Source of the DNA: Pholiota molesta
Taxonomy: Eukaryota; Basidiomycota; Agaricomycetes; Agaricales; Strophariaceae
DNA: 64,000 bases
Direction: 5' to 3'
NCBI GenBank assembly: GCA_014925825.1
Contig: JACGCK010000004.1
Coordinates: forward strand, 682,001 to 746,000
This document shows positions 57,107 through 64,000 of this stretch, in pieces; the stretch's first letter is position 1, and every line of letters starts with the position of its first letter. The notes below the pieces were generated by a model, which saw nothing but the letters and a program-made list of their open reading frames with translations, had not been told where the DNA came from and searched no databases. The position numbers were made by a program, and so were the translations under genes.

Positions 57107-58466
57107 ATGACTGTTGTCTCAGAGCGAGTGCTCAGCATCCAGTCCCATGTTGTCTTTGGCTATGTCGGTGGCAAGGCTGCCGTATTTCCCCTCCAGCTCC
57201 TCGGGTACGATGTCGATGTATGTTGTAAACTACCCACCCTCCGGAACAAGCTGAGCTCTTTGGATATAAGGTAGTGAATACAGTCAATTTTTCCAATCAT
57301 TCTGGTACGCTTTCGAAATGTTATATCTTCGATGTTTCGCGATAATGACGAGTACCATCGATGATGTTTCGTAAAGGTTATGGAAATTCAGGAGGCTCTA
57401 AAACGACTGCCGCCGAGCTGAATGCAATTTTCGAGACAATGGAACGCAACGAGCTGCTAATGCCAACGCGACTTTTAACTGGTGGGAAAACACTTTCGAT
57501 GATTTTCACCGCATGTCTAACTTTTTAAAGGCTATATACCCGGCGCTGAAGCCCTGTTGCTGTCGAGCGACTCGCATCCAGATTGAAGCATGCGAAACCG
57601 AGCCTTGTCTACTTACTAGATCGTAAGGCCCGTATCATTATGGAGAAACTACTCTAACTCTACTCTATGATGATTAGCCGTTATGGGTGACGCCGGACGC
57701 CTATATGTCGCTGCCGACGTCATACCCGTATACAGAGAAATGCTGCCACTAGCAACGATAATCACACCAAATTGGTTTGAAGTCGAGTACGTGATTTGGT
57801 TTAAATTTCTTGAACAAACTCTCAACTTTCTCTAGAGTGCTGACTGATATAAAACTCGACGACATGGAATCTCTCCATCGCGCCTTGAAAGTCCTGCACA
57901 CGCAATACCGCGTTCCGCACGTCGTTATCAGCTCAATACCGCTCAAATCATGGCTTGCTGAAGCACTTCCATCCTCTATTAGTCCCTCTGAAGGCGCTTC
58001 CGAACAGCTCCTTTGCATCGCATCTTCCTTCCCCCCTGCGACCCCATTAACAAACGGACATACTTCTCGTCCACCGGCCCCGATCGTCCACGCCCAGTGT
58101 GTCCCCTTGATACCGGGATACTTCTCTGGCGTAGGTGATCTTTTCTCAGCCCTCCTTCTCGCACACTTCCATCAAGATGATGTCCCCGAAACTTTGAACG
58201 CGACCCCGCTCTCCGCTGCTGTTTCGAAGGCGCTGAGCAAAACGCATGCGTTGCTGGTTATGACTCAGGCCATAGCCGAGTCGCTTCCAGAAGAAGAGCG
58301 ACTTCCTACAGATGATGAGCTGGATAAGATAAATCCGCTGAGGAAGATCCGGAGAATGCGTGGAAGAGAATTGGCCCTTGTCCGCGGACAAGACCTGATT
58401 AGAGGCATTGGAATCACACATGTACGAGAAATGATGCTCTGGGATGGATTTTGGGACACGAAATAA
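57107..58466 (+). CDS. BUD16: Pyridoxal kinase
   Basis: This cytosolic kinase phosphorylates pyridoxal, pyridoxine and pyridoxamine to give the vitamin B6 coenzyme. The ATG at 57107 leads to [20 protein letters not shown] and [15 protein letters not shown], the substrate-binding start of the PfkB/ribokinase-like family. After an intron comes [11 protein letters not shown], then [20 protein letters not shown]. Next are [47 protein letters not shown] and [13 protein letters not shown]. The ATP-binding and catalytic end is [20 protein letters not shown], where the conserved GxGD Asp is present. The last exon ends [11 protein letters not shown] at 58466. About six short introns are present. One base seems missing near 57559 between EALL and the VERLASRL segment. 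Divergent from the START gene. Confidence 0.9.
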
Positions 58467-58595
58467 ATTTCGGCGGTGAAGATACTTAGATATGTATGGC
58501 TTACATTTAACGTTTAGATATAGAACAAATTTATGAGACGTAAACGGTCCATGTCATTTTTAAAATACTACATGATGTAACCAGATGAACAGACA

Positions 58596-60047
58596 TTAAG
58601 GAATGGGCACGTCGTGGTTCTCGTTAAAGTATACTACAGGAATGACATCCACTAGCAGGCGAACACCAGGCCGTGCCGAAAGTCGCCAAAATTGATCTTT
58701 GAGTAGTCGAGTCGTGCTATCGGCGTAGAACGGTCCATCGAAGTCTTCTAGATCAATGAATTCAACCCGCACTTTGAGCCTTGCTCGCCGAAGAGTGGGA
58801 AAAGAAGGACCTGAAAGGCATTGATCAAGGAGATCCCACCAAGGACGCATTCGGTCAATGAAGGGCTCCCAATGGCTCATTTCATTGAATTCAAAACGCA
58901 AATCCACACTTGTGAGAGTGGCCAATGGTGAGGTGATGTTGAACAGTTGATGGAGGAGACCGAACGTTCGTCTATCTGCTCCGTCAGACCATCTATCGAC
59001 AAGAAGCTCGTTTTGAGATATCGCGTGTAAAAAGGTGAAGCTTTCCAGCTTGGGAATTTGGCCAAGGTTGAACGACTGTGGAGGCATGGCCATCCTTCCT
59101 GTATGAGTGTTTAAAATATACCATTGCATAGACTGAAAACGCGCAGACTGAAAACGCGCACCATATTGAAATATAGATAACGAACGAAGACAATCCGAAG
59201 ATAAGTCGACCAATTTCCAAGTTTGCATTGCATGTTTCGCACCGGTGTTATACGCAACAAGGCTGCTAAGACGGCGATAGTACGATTGGGGCAACATTTC
59301 ATCATATGGAAAAGCATAATCAGTACACATCGCGACAGAATATTCATTGGCGGTATCGTCGCGTTCAACTTGGCTGGCTTGATTTGTGTTGGTACCTCGG
59401 ATGCTGGCTGCGGCCGAGTTGGGCAAGCGTGTCGCAATGAGACATCTGAATGGATTCTCATACTGTATTTGGAGGGAACGTATATGTGGAGAACGGGACA
59501 AGGCAGAGAAAGCCAGGCGAAAATCTGAAGGAAGATCAGCATATTCAAGAAGATGAAAAACGTGCTCGGATTCAGACGTTATCACAAGGCTCAAAATGAA
59601 ATCTTGCACTCCGTAGTCTTCTTTGCAGAGAGCTTGAAGGATAGATATTACATCTTCATCGCCAAGAATCTGACGATCTCTTTCGCAGTGTGTTTGGCAT
59701 TCAAGGGGGGTCCTTCATCTTCAGGTCGATTTGGGCTGTTCTGAAAAGTTGCAAAAACGCTTTTGATATATGGACCAACCTACCCAGAGTGCCTTTCGGC
59801 GACAGGATAACATCTTTCAATATGGATATTGGCTTGATGGAACGGGAGATGGGCAGAGATCTGCATTAGAGAAGTGGGTCTTCCCATATAGGTGTCGAAG
59901 GGTTCGAGGGCGAAGGGACCTAGACGCGCGGTGACATGATAAGAGGGCTAAATGAGCGCTTTTCCTGTCTTCTGACAGCATAGCACCGAGTTCATCAACT
60001 ATAGAGTCCTGGATTTCAAGAGGGAGCGAATGGAAAGATGTGTCCAT
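58596..60047 (-). CDS. F-box-like protein, paralogue B
   Basis: This is a relative of the gene at 34641-36026. The ATG at 60047 gives MDTSFHSLPLEIQDSIVDEL and LLSCHRASRSLRPRTLRHLY, the same F-box-like start as paralogue A. Middle exons (about 59600-59830) give RQILGDEDVISILQALCK and YGVQDFILSLVI. The long last exon has LAFSALSRSPHIRSLQIQ, LSSLVAYNTGAKHAMQTW, FNLGQIPKLESFTFLHA and WWDLLDQCLSGPSFPTL, ending at 58596. The middle exon joins (59620-59860) are uncertain and one may contain a frame problem. It is likely an SCF adaptor or a fast-evolving relative without known target. The 3' end is only 130 bp from that of pyridoxal kinase, on the opposite strand. Confidence 0.6.
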
Positions 60048-60610
60048 CGTTTGAATGTGGTTCAGTTCAAACGTAGGTATGGATGTTCGTTTCAGCAACC
60101 CTGACAAAAAGCTGCGATCCCCAAGATGCCTCAGGCTTTTTGGCTGATCTCAAATGACCTATGCACACAACTATCACTCAGACAGGGTAGATATATGTAT
60201 AACGAGAAAAACACACAATGGAACCAGAAGCGGTTGACATGACAAGGGTCTCAGATTCTGAGCTATTCAGCGTGCGAGGCTTGTGCGAGGCCGCCCGAGC
60301 GGCGAGTGGACGATGGATTTTAGAGTAGGCAAGCGATGATGTGGTCAATCGCACTAAAGCAGGTTCATTTATCAATCAATTGAATCCGTGAAGAAATGAT
60401 ACATGTTGAAAGCGTTTATGTAGCGCCGAGATTTTACTGTGCACCACGGGTCCGGCAAAATATGCACACACAATTGAGACGCAAACCATGGTATATATGC
60501 CATACCTGCAACAGGCTCCGACATGCTGTATATTGCTTATATGGACAATGGATTCAATATCGCCGATTCCGGGGTAATTATGATATTCATACAGTGGGAC
60601 GAAGGGATAT
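60048..60610. other. Intergenic region
   Basis: About 560 bp lie between F-box paralogue B and the 3' end of ARP2. It holds the F-box promoter. I see no gene and no repeat. Confidence 0.45.
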
Positions 60611-62229
60611 TTAACTGTCTGCGCGGCCAAGTTTGTCCAGAGATCTAACACCTTGTTCGAACCATTCTTCTCTCGAGATCCAGAAATCTTCGCGGCTCTT
60701 CATGATATCGGCCAGAACAGCGCCTCCAAGGAACACCATGTGCTTTCGACGAGGAGGGTCTTCAATCTTGATCTTGAATTTCTATACGTCATTGATGCGC
60801 AGTCAGCCAAGGCATAATGAGCGGTGCGCAACACTAGATCAACAGGAGAAAGACGTACATTCAGTCGCGTTGGGTCACCGCCCAAAACACGCCATAAGTG
60901 AAGTTGCTTCATCTCTTTCTCAAGACGACTGGGTAGTCCAGGGTACATACTTGAACCCCCTGACAAGACAATATGCTTGTAAAGATCAGATCTGATGTCG
61001 ACAGCAGCAGCTTGAATTGTTTGGAAGAGCATTTCTACAGCCGGAAATGCATAAATTAGTAAGAAGCCCTCCAAATCAGAGGGCGATTGAGAAAGGAATA
61101 AGACTAACCTGCAACACCTGGTTGCTCGACATCGACGAGATGAGGCTGGAACATGCACTCAGGTGCTTCATAACGTTCTGAGCCAACTTTGATGGTACGA
61201 CCATCAGGAAGCTATTAACCTTTTAGATTCAAAGTTGTTGAGCTAGGTTCAAATAACACTTACTGTATAGCTCTCCACAAGCACTGTTGTCTCTTCTGCC
61301 AGCTTTTTGTCCAATTCTAAATCGTAGCTATTGGCAATATAGGAATAGGAACCTAGGAAAATCGGCGCGAAATTAATATCTTACCTGACGTAACATAGTT
61401 TTTCCTTGATTTCCCGCACAGTCTCGAAGTCGGCAGTTCGATTGAATGCATATCCTCGCATCAGGAGCAGCTTGATCAAATATCTGGTCACATCTCGTCC
61501 AGCGATATCCAGTCTGCGCGTTAAATGAGGAAGGGCAAATCCATCATATACTGGAACGATATGGGTTACACCATCGCCAGAATCAACTACCACACCAGTG
61601 GTGAGGCCTATGGAAAAGGAGTATATGAGCCGCATAGCTTGAAGGGGCACCGGGGATCGAATGGCAACGCACCCTGAGCATACAGTGTCAATACTGCCTG
61701 AATAGCCACATAGACGCCTTGAAATCCATAGTCCTCGAACATAACTTGGCACATCCTCTGCCTATTGACTTTAGGATTCATTGGAGGCTCTGTCAACAAA
61801 ACCTTCTTTCCTCGTGGATCGATCTTTAGTTTCTCATCAAACGTATAGTCCCATAGATGTTTCATATCTTCCCAATTCTTCACGATGCCATGCTCCATTG
61901 GCTGAGTAACCTGGAGGTAGTTCCGATTCTCAGCTGCTTCATCGCCGACCATGATGTCCTTGATGACGGCAGACCCAACGCGTTCCTCAGCACGGAGGAT
62001 GGGACGTCCGACAATGGATGGGAAGACTGTATAGTCAAGTTGTAAGACATGGGTTTATTAGGATGTTCAGAGTATGCGCACCATGTTCGGGGAAGTTGGA
62101 GCCTGCGTAACCGACTTTCACGAACTGCGCAACAAGAAAGATGTTAGACAGAGCAAAGTAGCGCGACATTGAGGCTCAGAAACTCACTCCAGTTCCATTA
62201 TCGACTACCAGAGGAACTTCCGATTCCAT
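60611..62229 (-). CDS. ARP2: Actin-related protein 2 (Arp2/3 complex subunit)
   Basis: This ATPase-fold subunit of the Arp2/3 complex nucleates branched actin at endocytic patches and growing tips. The ATG at 62229 gives [20 protein letters not shown], the phosphate-1 loop of the actin fold, with [17 protein letters not shown] and [18 protein letters not shown]. Next comes [20 protein letters not shown]. The second phosphate loop is [20 protein letters not shown], then [19 protein letters not shown] and the adenosine site [20 protein letters not shown]. The Arp2-specific end is [20 protein letters not shown], then [20 protein letters not shown], with stop at 60611. About seven short introns are present and all joins are in phase. 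Length matches the family at about 390 residues. Confidence 0.95.
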
Positions 62230-62778
62230 CCTTCAAAGTATACAAAATAGTAGAAGATTGAGTGTAACAGCACTCCCCTGTGATCGTGTTTATCGAAGTT
62301 TGTCTATCTTCTCCTTATCGGGTGTCAATATCAATACGCGCCCACAGACTCCAGATCTGCTCGTGGTAAAGAGCAGCCAGGCGCTTCAAGCGTAATAAAA
62401 GTGGATTTCAATCAGTTGAGAACAAAGTTCAAGTATGACAAGTACGATATAAAAAAGGCGTGTATTTGGATTGCATGTATTTCATTACGCATTCCTAGTA
62501 AGTAGAGTACGACATATCAAAAATCAGTATATTCATCGTTGTACGGGCCATCAACTGAAAGTAAAAATGGAAGATAAATCGTGTAAAACCAAAAAAAATA
62601 AAATCGTTTGAATGGGTCACATAGTTGCGAAACAAAATATAGGGAGATCAGAGCGGTATCAGGGATAGAAGCATCCGAGAGGTGAATACAGGTTCGATTT
62701 TTTTCATAATCGCAGTTCCAACATCTGAAAATATATGTAGAATTGAATTGTTCAGCGGCCATATAATTCGGATAAGTA
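62230..62778. other. Intergenic region
   Basis: About 550 bp lie between the ARP2 start and the P450 3' end, both on the minus strand. It holds the ARP2 promoter. An open frame on the minus strand here is not supported by any motif. Confidence 0.45.
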
Positions 62779-64000
62779 TCAGTCTTCTTTGGGAGAAACG
62801 AAGGCGTGGAAGTGTCGTCCCCGATGGATAGGGACAAAGTATTCACGATAGCTGATGTTCTCAATTCTGAGCGTGGATGTGTCAGTCAAATTATGACGAA
62901 AAATTTCAGTTAGAATATACATACGAAGGATTATCGGGGACAAGTTCTAGCTTTCTGAAGACGGTACCCAAAATTAAATAGAGTTCGCACCAGGCCAGAC
63001 TAAGACTGCGGTAAGAATAAAGGATAGAACGGATCTCGGGGAACTCACTTAATTCCCAAGCAACTTCGTGGTCCTTTGGAAAATGCGACCAAGTATTTTT
63101 CGAGTTCTGTCGAGTCTTCTTTCAGCCATCGCTCCGGCTGGAATGTCAGAGGATCCGGGAAGATATCTCCATTTTTATGTAATATGGTCGCACCCATGGA
63201 CACTACAGTCTGAATCAAGTCGTCTGTTAATGAATATACCACAGATTTATAGAAGCAAGATATCCTCACTCCAGCGGGAACAATAAATCCAGATATTTCA
63301 GCATCAGTCGGCCCAACGATACGAGGAAGGGGTGTCACGACACCATGTGCCATCCTCAACGACTCTTTAATTACTGCAGTCTGCGTAATAGTTGAGATGA
63401 GGTCAATTACCATAGAAGATGCAGAAAGGAGTGACTCACCAAATATGGTAATTTCTCCAGCGTCTCATAACCAATGGGGACGTCCTTTTCCGGCCATGCT
63501 TCCTTCAAAACGTGGAAGAGTTTCTGATGAACATCCTTATTGTTGAGAATGTGGTATGTTGCAACGGTGCAAGTGTTGCCGACGGTATCGCTCCCAGCAA
63601 AACGCATATAGAGACCCTCGTCCAAAAGCCATTCACGAGTGACGGGAGGAAGACGGAAGTTGTCGGGTTGAGGAGTTAAGAAATGGTGATAAATAGTCTC
63701 GTGGTCGGCATTCTGAAGCGAGGATGGGTCTTTCATGATGTCGTCGATCTGTTTACCCATTTGTTTGCGTTGCTGGAGGATGCCGACGGTGCTCGGTTTT
63801 AAGACAGAGGCAAAGCATTCAGGGACACCCAGAAGCAAGGTCTTTACAAGAGGAAGGTGTTTGAAGATCCAAATCATAGGAAGTGTCTGATCGATGGCAG
63901 CGAGAATATCGTTTTCGAAATTTGTGTAATCAAGGGCGTTAGAAGATCTTCCAAAGCAGTAAGAAGTGATGACTTCGAGACTAGTAGAACGGAAAGCGAG
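62779..64000 (-). CDS. Cytochrome P450 monooxygenase, C-terminal part (N-terminus outside window)
   Basis: This heme-thiolate monooxygenase is normally anchored in the endoplasmic reticulum; the substrate is unknown. Seen in order: SLEVITSYCFGRSSNALDYT and FENDILAAIDQTLPM near the window edge, then the I-helix oxygen-binding motif FAGSDTVGNT and the K-helix ExxR in AVIKESLRMAHGVVTPLPR. Next are PDPLTFQPERW and the heme-binding loop AFSKGPRSCLGI with the Cys ligand. The end exons give LAWCELYLILGTVFRKLELV and ISYREYFVPIHRGRHFHAFV, with stop at 62779-62781. Four short introns are clear. All diagnostic residues are present, so the enzyme is probably active. The style is close to the trichodiene-oxygenase-like fungal P450s, but the family number cannot be given from sequence alone. 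The gene is cut by the right window edge and lacks its membrane anchor here. Confidence 0.9.

Noticed and set aside
1..64000. CRISPR array, operons or bacterial mobile elements
   Set aside because: The window is clearly eukaryotic with spliceosomal introns; no spaced short repeats are seen.

Overview
This is a window of nuclear DNA from a filamentous basidiomycete, most likely a mushroom-forming Agaricomycete. The reasons are the many short spliceosomal introns of about 45-70 nt, the basidiomycete-style forms of several proteins (PACT-type spindle pole anchor, HSF1, LisH regulator, small 7TM protein) and a chromodomain Ty3/Gypsy retrotransposon. Gene starts, exon joins and frames were worked out by eye, so exon borders are approximate unless a splice pair is described.

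Layout. 1-8.1 kb: the 3' end of a Pcp1/Spc110-like spindle pole gene (+), a mitochondrial cardiolipin synthase (-), a rhodopsin/PTH11-like membrane protein (+) and a nitronate monooxygenase (-). 9.3-15.3 kb: two complete kexin-type proprotein convertase genes in tandem (-). 16.3-18.2 kb: a small multi-span membrane protein (+) and a signal-peptide plus single-TM protein (-). 18,359-29,285: a complete, apparently very young chromovirus of 10,927 bp. It has identical 193-bp LTRs and a 5-bp target duplication (GGTGA), and carries gag-protease, pol, and an unusual third ORF of 991 codons. 31-36 kb: ATP synthase subunit 4 (-), a multi-span membrane protein (-) and an F-box-like protein (-). 36-39.7 kb holds no gene I can recognise. 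39.7-43.9 kb: an HSF1-type heat shock factor (+) with a 1.5-kb intron in its DNA-binding domain. 46.7-50 kb: a glutamine-rich LisH regulator (-). 50.5-56.8 kb: a very large protein with three START-like lipid-binding modules and a C-terminal membrane anchor (-). It is divergent from a pyridoxal kinase (+) across 289 bp. 58.6-64 kb: a second F-box-like paralogue (-), Arp2 (-) and a cytochrome P450 cut by the window edge (-).

The genes are mostly housekeeping and regulatory, and nothing indicates a metabolic cluster. The points most worth attention are: (i) the in-frame UGA followed by CUG between Gag-Pro and Pol, with an open frame beyond it; (ii) the large third ORF of the retroelement; (iii) the tandem kexin pair; (iv) the triple-START protein; (v) at least 17 breaks of reading frame in otherwise well-conserved genes, all explained by one missing base and often in homopolymers. 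The last point suggests base-deletion errors in the sequence rather than dead genes.
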